The notes beneath the pieces were generated by a model. That model saw only the letters and a program-made list of their open reading frames with translations. It had not been told where the DNA came from and did not search any database. Both the position numbers and the translations under genes were made by a program. From contig JBAXLO010000030.1 in the NCBI GenBank assembly GCA_037134755.1, positions 1-30,194 on the forward strand: a stretch of DNA of 30,194 nt, read 5' to 3'. The stretch is from JBAXLO01 sp037134755. Lineage in GTDB: Bacteria > Bacteroidota > Bacteroidia > Bacteroidales > JACABE01. Shown here one piece after another: positions 1-8,483 of this stretch (position 1 is the stretch's first letter; each line of letters opens with the position of its first letter).

Positions 1-2
1 TT

Positions 3-1163
3 TCAACTAATCCTTTACATCAAGCCACACATGAAGTCATACCTGTGACACCGCAGATAGAAATAGATAGTGTAATTTATTTTTATAATAGTTGGCATCA
101 TTTTAGTTTTAATTTTATTGCTGATAGTTCTTATAAATATATTACTATCGGTAATTTTAAAGATGATGCTAATACTATGGTATCTAATTATGGTTCAATA
201 TATTCTATAGTCGCTTATTATTTTATAGATAAAATAGAGGTAACCCCTTTGTTTTATATATTAGGAGATTCAGTTATTTGTAAAGGTAATTCAACAACAA
301 TAAAAATGTATGGAGATAGTATAGCTAATTGGGTGGATAGTCAACAGCCTGCTTCTATAATAGCAACAGATTCTTTAATAACAGTTACTCCAACAACAAC
401 TACAACATATTTAGCTTATAGTAATACTGATACAGTTTCTTATACTGTTCATGTGGTTGCTCCTCCTATTATAAACTTAGGTAATGATACTACACTTTGT
501 GAGGGGCAAGCAATGATTTTAAATGATTCTATTACATATGTAGCATATTTGTGGCAGGATAGTTCAACCAATGCAACTTATAATGTAACACAAGCTGGTA
601 CTTATTGGGTTAGAGCAATAATTGATAGTAATTGTTTTGCAATGGATAGTATTCATGTACTATATAATCCAACACCTACTCCACCTACAATAAGCCAAAT
701 TGGGAATGTTCTTAGTTCATCTTCGGCAACAGGAAATCAATGGTTGTTGAATGGACAAGCTATCCTTGGTGATACCAATCATACTTATACTGTTCCTTTG
801 CCTATTACAAGCAAATCTTGTTATTCGGTTGCTATAACAAATGTTTATGGCTGTTCTGCAACTTCTGATACCATTTGTTACTTACCTTTAGGTATTTCAG
901 AGTTAATGAAAAATAAAGGTATATATGTTTATCCTAATCCGGCTAAAGAAACGATTACAATAGCTTTTGACCAGCCAATAGCAAGCGAAGGAATTATTGA
1001 AATATGGAGTGTAATGGGAAATAAAATATTTTCTAACACTATTCCGAAAAATTATGTAGAGCAAAAAATGGATGTAAGTAGTTTAACATCCGGTATCTAT
1101 TTTTATGTTATAAAAGTTAATGGTGATAAGTTTTCATCAGGCAAAATAACAATTATAAAATAA
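3..1163 (+). CDS. T9SS type A sorting domain protein, 5' end outside window
   Basis: The reading frame is open from base 3, so this is the C-terminal part of a longer gene; the GTG at 45 is only an internal valine codon. The first ~60 residues after that GTG resemble residues ~165-227 of the next gene (shared ITIGNF / LTIGNF stretch), so the two are paralogues. Around residues 143-190 (counted from the GTG) lies an Ig/PKD-like repeat with NLGNDTTLCEG and AGTYWV. The last ~80 residues form a type A T9SS sorting domain, with YPNPAKETI and then SGIYFYVIKVN before the end. Known role of the domain: it directs export across the outer membrane by the Por secretion system and is then removed or anchored. 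The protein is therefore inferred to be secreted or surface-exposed; its specific function is unknown. A strong terminator follows the stop. Confidence 0.85.
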   Translation, partial: STNPLHQATHEVIPVTPQIEIDSVIYFYNSWHHFSFNFIADSSYKYITIGNFKDDANTMVSNYGSIYSIVAYYFIDKIEVTPLFYILGDSVICKGNSTTIKMYGDSIANWVDSQQPASIIATDSLITVTPTTTTTYLAYSNTDTVSYTVHVVAPPIINLGNDTTLCEGQAMILNDSITYVAYLWQDSSTNATYNVTQAGTYWVRAIIDSNCFAMDSIHVLYNPTPTPPTISQIGNVLSSSSATGNQWLLNGQAILGDTNHTYTVPLPITSKSCYSVAITNVYGCSATSDTICYLPLGISELMKNKGIYVYPNPAKETITIAFDQPIASEGIIEIWSVMGNKIFSNTIPKNYVEQKMDVSSLTSGIYFYVIKVNGDKFSSGKITIIK

Positions 1164-1174
1164 ATAAACTTTAC

Positions 1175-1216
1175 ACACAAAATCCTGCCATTATGGCAGG
1201 ATTTTGTGTATTTTTG
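1175..1216 (+). terminator. Rho-independent terminator after the first T9SS gene
   Basis: A perfect 16-bp inverted repeat (arms 1175-1190 and 1194-1209) with a 3-nt loop is followed by a T-run. The stem contains AATCCTGCCA / TGGCAGGATT. It lies 11 nt after the stop codon. The T-run overlaps the putative promoter of the next gene. Confidence 0.9.
1209..1216 (+). promoter_or_regulatory. Bacteroidota -7 box for the T9SS type B gene
   Basis: TATTTTTG matches TAnnTTTG. It lies 9 nt before the ATG at 1226, so a transcript starting a few bases downstream would have almost no leader. No clear -33 TTG was seen at the usual distance, and the box sits in the T-run of the upstream terminator. Confidence 0.5.
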
Positions 1217-1225
1217 TATTTATAA

Positions 1226-2611
1226 ATGAGTGTAACAAAAAACATAGTATTTCTTGTCTTTTTGATTTGTGGTTTAACTACTAAAGCACAGTTAACATTA
1301 GGTACAAATCTTGTTAATAATCCTTCTTTTGAAGAATATTATAATTGTCCTAATGCACCAGGTCAATTATATGAATGTAAATATTGGTGGGGTTATAGTA
1401 CTGAATATTTCAATGCTTGTGCTCCTCAGGGGGGACTTTCTGTCCCATTAAATAATTTTGGTTCTCAAAATGCACATACAGGAGTTGCTTATGCAGGTGT
1501 TGGTATTTATGCATACCCTATGATTCCAGAATATAGAGAAACAATAAAAACAAAACTAAGCGATTCGCTATTATCAAATAAACGATATTGTACTAAATTT
1601 TATGTTTCTATCGAAGAAATTTCATATACATGGTTGGTCAATGCTAATGTATTTTTAGATTCCATAGGTATGCTTTTTACTAAAGATTCAGTTCCAGATA
1701 ACACTTCTCCAATTTTAACTAATGGTATTATAGTTCAGAATGATATTTTTAATATAGATACAATTAGCTGGACTCAAATATCCAATAGTTTTATAGCTAA
1801 TGGTGGAGAACAATATTTAACAATAGGTAACTTTGATAATATTATCAACTTTCCCTCCGGTAAAACAGGAGCTGTTGGTATTTATGTAGATGATGTTTCT
1901 GTATGTGAGTGTGCATATAAAATAAATTTAGGAAATGATACTACTTTATGCGAGGGAGAAACATTAATGTTAAGCCCAAATCAAACAAATGTTACTTGTA
2001 TTTGGCAGGATGGGAGCACAGACAATAATTACACTGTTACACATGCAGGAACATATTGGGTGCAGGTTTATTATCCGGAATATAAGATTACAACTTCAGA
2101 TACAATAATTATAAGTTATAATCCGAAGCCAAAAATTAACTTAGGCAAAGATACTTTACTCTGTAACGGGGAAAGTCTAATATTAAATGCTACTTATCCA
2201 AATGCAGTTTATAAATGGCAAAATACTTCTACATTTCCAACTTTTACTGCAACACAAGAAGGTACTTATTGGGTTAATATTACGGATACTTTAACAAAAT
2301 GTAGTTCTATTGCAACAATAACATTATATTGTATTCCAGAACCAGTAATACCTAATATCTTTACTCCCAATGGTGATGGAATAAATGATAACTTTGTAAT
2401 AAAGAATATAGAATACTGGAAAATTAATTTGCAAGTATTCAATAGATGGGGAGTTATTGTTTATGAAGATAATAACTATAAAAATAATTGGGATGGAAAA
2501 TTTACGGGCAATACTCTAACTGATGGAACTTATTTTTATATTATTAAAGCAAAAGGTATAGATAGTGGTAAAGAGAAAGAGTATAAAGGGAGTTTGATGA
2601 TAATGAGGTGA
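1226..2611 (+). CDS. Secreted protein with T9SS type B (gliding-motility-type) sorting domain
   Basis: 461 residues. Residues 1-22 are a signal peptide ending ...TTKAQ. Residues ~28-230 form a domain with an NNPSFEEYYNCPN start, of the kind seen at the N-terminus of many Bacteroidota surface proteins and possibly a jelly-roll or galactose-binding-like fold. Two Ig/PKD-like repeats follow at ~233-290 and ~303-365, each with NLG(N/K)DT-LC-GE and EGTYWV or AGTYWV. Residues ~375-461 are a type B sorting domain: IPNIFTPNGDGINDNF, then FNRWGVIVYE, NWDGK and DGTYFYIIKAKG. The family is known to be exported by T9SS and usually ends up on the cell surface; SprB-like adhesins carry this domain. Role in adhesion or gliding is inference. 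It is a paralogue of the truncated gene upstream, but that gene has a type A tail. ATG chosen because it directly precedes the signal peptide. Confidence 0.88.
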   Translation: MSVTKNIVFLVFLICGLTTKAQLTLGTNLVNNPSFEEYYNCPNAPGQLYECKYWWGYSTEYFNACAPQGGLSVPLNNFGSQNAHTGVAYAGVGIYAYPMIPEYRETIKTKLSDSLLSNKRYCTKFYVSIEEISYTWLVNANVFLDSIGMLFTKDSVPDNTSPILTNGIIVQNDIFNIDTISWTQISNSFIANGGEQYLTIGNFDNIINFPSGKTGAVGIYVDDVSVCECAYKINLGNDTTLCEGETLMLSPNQTNVTCIWQDGSTDNNYTVTHAGTYWVQVYYPEYKITTSDTIIISYNPKPKINLGKDTLLCNGESLILNATYPNAVYKWQNTSTFPTFTATQEGTYWVNITDTLTKCSSIATITLYCIPEPVIPNIFTPNGDGINDNFVIKNIEYWKINLQVFNRWGVIVYEDNNYKNNWDGKFTGNTLTDGTYFYIIKAKGIDSGKEKEYKGSLMIMR

Positions 2612-2754
2612 TAAACCTTATCGGGCAAACCGTATATATTAATATTATATATAAGAAAGCAACAGTTAATACTTCCTCTTTCGCGAAAGGGATTTATATC
2701 CTAAAGCTAAGTTCAGATAAAGAAACAGTGGTAAGGAAGTTTGTAAAAGAATAG
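2587..2754 (+). pseudogene. Orphan fragment of a T9SS type A sorting domain
   Basis: Reading the frame whose codons include CTT at 2617 gives VINLIGQTVYI, then SSFAKGIYILKLSSD, then VVRKFVKE and a TAG stop at 2752-2754. This is the classic end of a type A sorting domain (fNLLGQ ... LskGiYilki ... kkiike). It has no start of its own and its first codons run out of frame through the last codons of the preceding type B gene, so it cannot be translated as a normal protein. It is best read as what remains of another T9SS cargo gene whose body was deleted or replaced. Confidence 0.75.
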
Positions 2755-2759
2755 AAAAG

Positions 2760-2802
2760 AGTGCCTAAAGTACTTAAAATTTAAAGTGCCTAAAGTTGTT
2801 TT
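2760..2802 (+). repeat. 9-nt tandem repeat, locus A
   Basis: Units AGTGCCTAA (2760-2768), AGTACTTAA (2769-2777), a 7-nt partial, AGTGCCTAA (2785-2793) and the end unit AGTTGTTTT (2794-2802). Same family as the repeats at 3212-3256, 5051-5095 and 9167-9200. The core AAGTACTT is palindromic. It lies just after the sorting-domain fragment and before the 3' end of folB. Confidence 0.75.
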
Positions 2803-2819
2803 AAATAACTTAAGGCACT
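2785..2819. terminator. Hairpin between convergent transcripts, likely bidirectional terminator
   Basis: Arms 2785-2797 and 2807-2819 pair at 12 of 13 positions (AGTGCCTAAAGTT against AACTTAAGGCACT). The left arm is made of the last units of the 9-nt repeat. It lies 16 nt beyond the folB stop and is followed by a T-rich stretch on the + strand. Confidence 0.55.
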
Positions 2820-2835
2820 ACTTCTTCATAATATC

Positions 2836-3195
2836 TTACTTTCTTTTCTCCTCCATTATAAGGCTTACGCATTTAAGCTTTCCTCCTAATGGCGGATTAA
2901 GTTTAGATACTTTTACCTCAACACTATTAATAGCAGGGAAGTTAGTTAGCAAACTTGTAAGTATCCGTTGTGCAACATTCTCTAGTAGTTTTGAATTAAC
3001 ATCCATCTCCTTCTTCACTAATTGATAAACTGTTTGATAATTGATAGTCTTATGCAAATCATCAGTTAATGCAGCCTCTTTTACGTCTGTTTCTATCTTT
3101 AAATCAACAATAAAATTGGTCCCTATCACTTGTTCTTCTTTAAAGCAACCATGATAGGAGAAAAATTCCATTCCTTCTAATGTTATATATGACAT
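2836..3195 (-). CDS. folB: Dihydroneopterin aldolase
   Basis: 119 residues, normal length for FolB. It cleaves 7,8-dihydroneopterin to 6-hydroxymethyl-7,8-dihydropterin and glycolaldehyde in the cytoplasmic folate pathway. Recognisable blocks are LEGMEFFSYHGC near the N-terminus, the TDDLHKTINYQTVY stretch, LLENVAQRI and KLNPPLGGKL. By comparison with the well-studied S. aureus enzyme, Glu21, Tyr53, Glu72 and the catalytic Lys98 are all present. The gene stands alone, divergent from glnS and convergent with the T9SS genes; no other folate gene is nearby. The ATG at 3193-3195 gives the expected N-terminus. Confidence 0.93.
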   Translation of the reverse strand: MSYITLEGMEFFSYHGCFKEEQVIGTNFIVDLKIETDVKEAALTDDLHKTINYQTVYQLVKKEMDVNSKLLENVAQRILTSLLTNFPAINSVEVKVSKLNPPLGGKLKCVSLIMEEKRK

Positions 3196-3211
3196 GTTTC
3201 TTTATTTAAAA

Positions 3212-3256
3212 AGTACTTAAAGTACTTGAAGTACTTAAAATACTTGAAGTTATTTT
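3212..3256 (+). repeat. 9-nt tandem repeat, locus B
   Basis: Five units: AGTACTTAA, AGTACTTGA, AGTACTTAA, AATACTTGA and the end unit AGTTATTTT. Unlike the other loci, this one lies in a divergent gap, upstream of both folB and glnS, so it cannot be a 3' element of a neighbouring intact gene. It could act in 5' regulation, or mark a former gene end. Confidence 0.8.
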
Positions 3257-3317
3257 AAAAGTTTATATTTAGTTAACTTATTTTCTATTTTATACCAATA
3301 TATTTTGCAATATTAAG

Positions 3318-3325
3318 TAAATTTG
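3318..3325 (+). promoter_or_regulatory. Bacteroidota -7 box for glnS
   Basis: TAAATTTG matches TAnnTTTG. It sits 30 nt before the ATG at 3356, which fits a short leader. It also overlaps the TTG at 3323, arguing against that TTG as a start. No convincing -33 TTG at the expected spacing. Confidence 0.55.
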
Positions 3326-3355
3326 CAGAATATTTCGCTAAATACTTTATATAAA

Positions 3356-5047
3356 ATGGAAGAGAATAATTCAAATGCTACAAGTAAGCCGGTTTTGAAC
3401 TTTATTGAAGAAATCATTGAAGAGGATATCCGTAATAATAAGAATGATGCAAGAGTTCACACCCGTTTTCCGCCTGAGCCTAATGGATATTTGCACATAG
3501 GTCATGCTAAATCTATTTGTCTTAATTTTGGTTTGGCCAAGAAATACAATGGCAAAACCAATCTTAGATTCGATGATACCAATCCTACCAAAGAGGAGAC
3601 TGAATACGTAGATTCCATACGTGAGGATGTACGTTGGTTAGGTTTTGATTGGGATGGTGAGTATTATGCTTCCGATTACTTTGGTCAGTTATATGAATGG
3701 GCTTTGGTTTTGATTAAGAAAGGCAAAGCTTATGTATGCGATCTAACGCAGGAAGAGTCTGCTGAATACCGAGGAACTCCTACACGTCCCGGTAAAGAAA
3801 GTCCTTACCGCAATCGTAGTGTTGACGAAAACCTTGACCTCTTTGTAAGGATGAAGACCGGTGAGTTTGCTGATGGTAGCAAGGTGTTGCGTGCTAAGAT
3901 TGACCTTACTTCGCCTAATATGCACATGCGCGATCCAATATTATATCGTATTCTTCACATCGAACATCACCGCACAGGCAATGAATGGTGTATATATCCA
4001 ATGTATGATTTTGCTCACGGACAAAGTGATTCTATCGAAGGCATTACGCATTCGGTTTGTACTTTAGAGTTCGAAGTGCATCGCCCTTTGTACGATTGGT
4101 TTATTAAAGAATTAGAGATACATGCCCCTCAACAGATAGAGTTTGCCCGCCTTAATCTTACTTATACCGTTATGAGTAAGCGTAAGCTGTTGGAATTGGT
4201 TAAAGATAATTATGTTACAGGTTGGGATGACCCTCGTATGCCTACCATTTGCGGTATTCGTCGTAGAGGTTATACTCCCGAAGCTATGCGTAATTTTGCG
4301 GAGACTATTGGTGTTGCCCGTCGTGAGAATGTTATTGATATTGGTTTGTTAGAGCATTGTGTTCGCGAAGATTTAAATAAGAAAGCTATCAGAGTGATGG
4401 CTGTTTTGAATCCATTAAAGGTTGTTATTGATAATTATCCTGATGATTTTATTGATGAACTCGATGCTATCAATAATCCTGAAGACGAAACAGCAGGTAC
4501 ACGTAAAGTTCCTTTTTCTAAAATTATTTATATTGAGAAGGATGATTTTATGGAAGTTCCTTCAAAGAAATACTTCCGTTTATCTCCCGGTACTGAAGTT
4601 CGTTTGCGTTATGCTTATTTTATTAAATGCGAAAGCGTAGTTAAAGATGAAAACGGAGAAGTAATTGAAGTTCATTGTACGTATGATCCTGCTTCAAGAG
4701 GGGGTAATTCTCCTGATGGTCGTAAGGTTAAAGGAACTATTCATTGGGTTTCGGAAGCTAAAGGTATTGATGTAGAAGTTCGTTTATTTGATAGACTTTT
4801 TAGTGTTCCTGATCCTGAAAACGTAGCTGAGGATGGTAACTTTAAAGATACTTTGAATCCAGATTCATTAAAGATATTAAATGCTAAAGCAGAGCCTTAT
4901 CTTAATGATGCTTCTGTTATGACGCATTATCAATTTGAACGTATAGGTTATTTCTGTGTTGATATTGATTCAACGGATGCTAAGAAAGTCTTTAACAGAA
5001 CAGTTTCTTTAAAAGATTCCTGGGCTAAGATAGAAGGAAGACAGTAG
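3356..5047 (+). CDS. glnS: Glutaminyl-tRNA synthetase
   Basis: 563 residues from the ATG at 3356; the frame is open to a TTG at 3323, but that codon overlaps the -7 box and adds residues foreign to the family. The enzyme charges tRNA-Gln with glutamine in the cytoplasm. The class I signature HIGH is at 47-50 in PEPNGYLHIGHAKS, and the KMSKS-type loop is MSKRK at ~273-277. The catalytic core also shows LRFDDTNP, YRGTPTRPGK, IYPMYDFAHG and WDDPRMPT. The C-terminal anticodon-binding beta-barrels include DGRKVKGTIHWV, RLFDRLFSVP and FNRTVSLKDSWAK. Close similarity to the E. coli type over its full length, which is close to E. coli's 554 residues. It is followed by a 9-nt repeat run and a terminator. 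Confidence 0.97.
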   Translation: MEENNSNATSKPVLNFIEEIIEEDIRNNKNDARVHTRFPPEPNGYLHIGHAKSICLNFGLAKKYNGKTNLRFDDTNPTKEETEYVDSIREDVRWLGFDWDGEYYASDYFGQLYEWALVLIKKGKAYVCDLTQEESAEYRGTPTRPGKESPYRNRSVDENLDLFVRMKTGEFADGSKVLRAKIDLTSPNMHMRDPILYRILHIEHHRTGNEWCIYPMYDFAHGQSDSIEGITHSVCTLEFEVHRPLYDWFIKELEIHAPQQIEFARLNLTYTVMSKRKLLELVKDNYVTGWDDPRMPTICGIRRRGYTPEAMRNFAETIGVARRENVIDIGLLEHCVREDLNKKAIRVMAVLNPLKVVIDNYPDDFIDELDAINNPEDETAGTRKVPFSKIIYIEKDDFMEVPSKKYFRLSPGTEVRLRYAYFIKCESVVKDENGEVIEVHCTYDPASRGGNSPDGRKVKGTIHWVSEAKGIDVEVRLFDRLFSVPDPENVAEDGNFKDTLNPDSLKILNAKAEPYLNDASVMTHYQFERIGYFCVDIDSTDAKKVFNRTVSLKDSWAKIEGRQ

Positions 5048-5050
5048 GAA

Positions 5051-5095
5051 AGTACTTGAAGTACTTGGAGTGCCTAAAGTACTTGAAGTTGTAAT
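5051..5095 (+). repeat. 9-nt tandem repeat, locus C (glnS 3' end)
   Basis: Units AGTACTTGA, AGTACTTGG, AGTGCCTAA, AGTACTTGA and end unit AGTTGTAAT. It begins 3 nt after the glnS stop, and the terminator hairpin starts at the very next base (5096). The order stop - repeats - AGTTGTAAT - hairpin is shared with the locus at 9167-9200. Confidence 0.85.
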
Positions 5096-5140
5096 ACAAA
5101 AGAGGCTGTCTTTTAATTAAGACAGCCTCTTTTGTTATTT
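5096..5140. terminator. Strong hairpin terminator between glnS and the DUF4249 gene
   Basis: 17-bp perfect arms (5096-5112 and 5119-5135; core AGAGGCTGTCTT / AAGACAGCCTCT) with a TTAATT loop, followed by TATTTTAATA. It ends glnS. Its right edge touches the stop codon of the leftward DUF4249 gene, so it may also terminate that transcript. Confidence 0.9.
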
Positions 5141-5983
5141 TAATACACAGCTTGCTCGTGATGAAGAATAGGCTGCAAAGAATCCAAAAGCGCCATTGTT
5201 TATATTGCCTTTTACATTAGCCGGAGGACCACTAAATAGTGGTATCTGAGGAGATGTTGCTAATAATGCTCCCGTAAGGAAATTATAATAATCTTTTGTA
5301 ATACTTCTCATCTCAACTGTAACAACATCACCGGGATGTCCTTGTTCAGCACCTTTTCTATCCCGTAAGGAACCAACTGGAAGACCATATACGTAATTGC
5401 CATTAAATAAGGCATCGTCCGAAAAGCGAACTTCTCTAAGAGTATCGGTTTGCAAAACGCCATTCTTGTATATTTCAAACATATAGTAATCTTGAGTAGG
5501 GGGGTCTTGAGCAAATAATAGAATCTGATATGACATCCTGTCAGGATTATTACCCTTGTAAGGTGCTTGTATTGAGTCAATCTTAGTGACATAGTTTATT
5601 GTAGAACTTGCATTATATGTTTCTGTTACACCATCATTATTGATATCAACATTCTTTATTGTAAGGTTGTATGTTTTGCCTACAACTCCATATACATTAG
5701 GTGTTGTTTCATATAAACCAGGTGTCAAATTGTTTTCAGTTAAAGGGAACGTATTTATGCCATCATCAATAGTAATTACTGCGCCTGTTACAGGAAGAGG
5801 ATTGCTACTGTCAAAATAACTTGCTGTTTTAGATAACATAACTTTGTGTATAGTAGTGTCAGTAGATATACTTGCATCAACAATTAAACGTGTGTAAGTA
5901 CTATCTAGTTTAATGTCCATATTCTCAGTACAGCCGTACATCAAAATGGAAATTAATATTATGGGGACAATTAATCTTTTCAT
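5135..5983 (-). CDS. DUF4249 lipoprotein, partner of the TonB-dependent receptor
   Basis: 282 residues from the ATG at 5981-5983 (a GTG immediately before it is also possible). The N-terminus is a lipoprotein signal: a hydrophobic stretch, then LMYGC, so Cys18 would be lipidated. The C-terminus has SGPPANVKGNI and GAFGFFAAYSSS, characteristic of DUF4249. DUF4249 genes are known to lie next to TonB-dependent receptors in Bacteroidota. Here the gene starts 6 nt after the receptor's stop, so the two are surely co-transcribed. By analogy with SusC/SusD pairs it may act as a surface-exposed accessory of the receptor; the substrate is unknown. Confidence 0.85.
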   Translation of the reverse strand: MKRLIVPIILISILMYGCTENMDIKLDSTYTRLIVDASISTDTTIHKVMLSKTASYFDSSNPLPVTGAVITIDDGINTFPLTENNLTPGLYETTPNVYGVVGKTYNLTIKNVDINNDGVTETYNASSTINYVTKIDSIQAPYKGNNPDRMSYQILLFAQDPPTQDYYMFEIYKNGVLQTDTLREVRFSDDALFNGNYVYGLPVGSLRDRKGAEQGHPGDVVTVEMRSITKDYYNFLTGALLATSPQIPLFSGPPANVKGNINNGAFGFFAAYSSSRASCVLK

Positions 5984-5989
5984 CACTAA

Positions 5990-8389
5990 TTAAAATTTAA
6001 AATTATAAGTTACTGCAGGGATAATGCTGAATAAATATGTCTTTTGAGCATATGTAATATTTGGGTCAGTTTTGTCTTGAATAAAGTTGATAGCCCATGT
6101 ATTATGGCGATCATAAACATTATAAACAGAGAAAACCCACTCATGTGTAAATCGTTTATTGGGTTTGATTTTACCTTTAATAGTAAAAGAAAGATCCAAC
6201 CTATGATAATCGGGCATACGATAAGCATTTCTATCAGAATATATAGGGATGACTTCATTACCGTAAACAGCTCTTCCCGTTGGAAAGGTAACAGGTGCAC
6301 CGGAATAATAAACCCAGTTAGCCGAAAGAATATGCCTGCTGCTGAATTCATAGTTAGCTACAACCGAAATGTTATGAGGCTTGTCATAATAAGAAAGATA
6401 AGTGTTTCCATTGTTAATATCAGGGAACGTACGATCTGTTCGTGAAAGCGTATAGCTTATCCAACCATAAAACTTACCTAACGACTTCTTTATATACACT
6501 TCCAGGCCATACGAACGAGCAGTACCAAAGCGTAATTCACCTTCTAGTTTCTTATTTAAAAATAATTCGGCATTGTCTTTGAAATCAATGGAATTATTTA
6601 AAGTTTTGTAATAGCATTCAATAGATGTTTCAAATAAATCGTCTAAGAAGTTTCTGAAATAACCTACAGCAAACTGATCGGCTCTCTGAGGTTTAACATT
6701 TGGACTAGCAGGAAACCATATATCTAAAGGTGTGCCTGCAGTAGAGTTTTGTGCAATTTGCACATATTGATAAGTTCTTGAATAACTTGCTTTAATTGAA
6801 GAAAATTCATTTAGTTTATAAATCAAACCTAAACGAGGTTCTAAACCGGAATAGGTATTAAATATTTTTCCATTACTATAAACTGAAGAATCCGTAGATT
6901 CAAAGTTAGAATTAAAATGATATACAGTTGCAGAGCCAACATTCTGAAAAATTGAATATCTAAGACCATATTTAATACTTAATTTCTCATTCAATTTTTG
7001 ATCATTTCCGATATAAATGCCATGTTCTAAGGTATAATCCGAAGGTAATAAGAATTGCGTAAAACTAGTTTGACTACCAATACCACTTACCGATCCGGGA
7101 TTGAAGACATGATAAGTGCTACTTGCGCCGAATTTGATAGTATTGTTAGGATTAGGATAGTATGTGAAATCAGCTTTTAAACCATAATCTTTCATTGCTG
7201 CATCCCATGTAAATGAATTAGAAGTAGCTCCGGGATTACCCAGATTGTAATTATATGTACTTTGAACAAAGCTAAAGTTAGAGAACAATTTGTTTGAAAA
7301 TAGATGGTTCCACCTCATCGTAAAAGTTTGGTTGCCGTAAGTCATTAGTGCATTAGCGTTGCTAAAAACATCTCTGCCTAAATAACCTGAGATAAACAGC
7401 CGGTTCTTTTCATCAAACTGATGAGTAATCTTTGCATTGAAATCATAAAAGTAAAGCTTGTCATTTTTTATATCAGCATTTGGTGATAATGGAAAAAAGA
7501 GATCATAATAGGTTCTTCTGCCTGATATAACATAAGTAGTTTTTTCGTTTTTAATAGGGCCTTCTAAAGTAAGACGACTGGAAATAATACCAACACCTCC
7601 CGTAGCTGTAAATCTTTTGGAATTGCCATCATTCATCCTAACATCAAGTACTGACGACAGTCTGCCTCCGTAATTCATAGGGATATCGCCTTTATAAATG
7701 GTTACATCCTTAATAGCATCATTATTAAAGATAGAAAAGAAACCTAAGAAATGCGACACACTATAGATGGTTGCTTCGTCTAACAATATGAGGTTTTGAT
7801 CTGAAGCACCACCTCTTACTGAGAATCCTGACGAGCCCTCGCTGGTTGTTTGGATACCGGGCAACAACTCTAAAGCTTTTATAATATCAACTTCGCCAAG
7901 CAAAGCAGGTATTTGCTTAATCGTTTTAGAATCCATCTTAATAACACTCATCTCATTGCGTACAACGTTTTCATTCTTACGTTCGGCACTTATCACCACT
8001 TCGCCCAACTGATGCTGAATAGGAGTAAGTTCAATATTGATACTGATATTGCTTTTTAGTTCTATTTTCTTTTCAATACCTTCATAGCCTATAAAAGAAT
8101 ACATTAATGTATAGTTACCCGCAGGAATACTTATCGAATAAAACCCATAAACATTGGTAGCAATACCTGTTTTAATTTCTTTGATAAAAACTGTAGCCCC
8201 AATTAGTTCTTCTCCTGTTTTGGCATCTTTAATTTTGCCACTAATAGTATAACGTTTTTCGGAATCAGGTATAGTATTAAGAGCAAAACTGGAGTTTACC
8301 TTAATAAATAAGGTAAGTATAAGCATTAGTAGTAATTTGTTTTTTATTACTTTATCAAGAATCTTTATATACATAAAAGCAAAATTCAT
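5990..8389 (-). CDS. TonB-dependent receptor with carboxypeptidase-like N-terminal domain
   Basis: 799 residues. A hydrophobic signal segment lies at ~17-37. It is followed by a carboxypeptidase D regulatory-like domain at ~47-132 (YTISGKIKDAKTGEELIGATV, then the YGFYSISIPAGNYTLMYSFIGYE stretch), a plug domain at ~140-255 (IPALLGEVDIIKALELLPG, SGFSVRGGASDQNLILLDEA) and a beta-barrel to the end, closing in YNFKF. Such receptors use TonB/ExbBD energy to import a ligand through the outer membrane. With the DUF4249 gene it forms a two-gene unit. The ligand cannot be told from the sequence. The start may be the ATG at 8389 or the in-frame ATG five codons later. A -7 box lies upstream at 8431-8438 on the same strand. 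Confidence 0.93.
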   Translation of the reverse strand: MNFAFMYIKILDKVIKNKLLLMLILTLFIKVNSSFALNTIPDSEKRYTISGKIKDAKTGEELIGATVFIKEIKTGIATNVYGFYSISIPAGNYTLMYSFIGYEGIEKKIELKSNISINIELTPIQHQLGEVVISAERKNENVVRNEMSVIKMDSKTIKQIPALLGEVDIIKALELLPGIQTTSEGSSGFSVRGGASDQNLILLDEATIYSVSHFLGFFSIFNNDAIKDVTIYKGDIPMNYGGRLSSVLDVRMNDGNSKRFTATGGVGIISSRLTLEGPIKNEKTTYVISGRRTYYDLFFPLSPNADIKNDKLYFYDFNAKITHQFDEKNRLFISGYLGRDVFSNANALMTYGNQTFTMRWNHLFSNKLFSNFSFVQSTYNYNLGNPGATSNSFTWDAAMKDYGLKADFTYYPNPNNTIKFGASSTYHVFNPGSVSGIGSQTSFTQFLLPSDYTLEHGIYIGNDQKLNEKLSIKYGLRYSIFQNVGSATVYHFNSNFESTDSSVYSNGKIFNTYSGLEPRLGLIYKLNEFSSIKASYSRTYQYVQIAQNSTAGTPLDIWFPASPNVKPQRADQFAVGYFRNFLDDLFETSIECYYKTLNNSIDFKDNAELFLNKKLEGELRFGTARSYGLEVYIKKSLGKFYGWISYTLSRTDRTFPDINNGNTYLSYYDKPHNISVVANYEFSSRHILSANWVYYSGAPVTFPTGRAVYGNEVIPIYSDRNAYRMPDYHRLDLSFTIKGKIKPNKRFTHEWVFSVYNVYDRHNTWAINFIQDKTDPNITYAQKTYLFSIIPAVTYNFKF

Positions 8390-8430
8390 ATTAAGATATT
8401 AATTATAAGAAACCAGTAGATAATCGACAG

Positions 8431-8438
8431 CAAAAGTA
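8431..8438 (-). promoter_or_regulatory. Bacteroidota -7 box for the TonB receptor operon
   Basis: On the minus strand TACTTTTG matches TAnnTTTG. A TTTG lies 16 nt further upstream, slightly closer than usual for a -33 element. The box is ~40-50 nt ahead of the receptor start. Confidence 0.55.
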
Positions 8439-8483
8439 GCAACTTGATTAAAAACAAAAGTGACTTTTTCTGTGAATATCCAT

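Noticed and set aside
45..47. GTG as true start of the first gene
   Set aside because: The frame is open back to base 3 and the paralogous gene has ~165 more residues at its N-terminus, so the gene begins outside the window.
2786..3025. 79-codon plus-strand frame opposite folB
   Set aside because: It is the antisense of folB, which carries all expected catalytic residues.
3323..3355. TTG start for glnS giving 11 extra residues
   Set aside because: The TTG overlaps a good -7 promoter box and the extra residues are not part of the family; the ATG at 3356 fits.
6044..6445. 133-codon frame on the plus strand inside the TonB receptor
   Set aside because: It lies wholly antisense to a well-supported receptor barrel and resembles no protein family.
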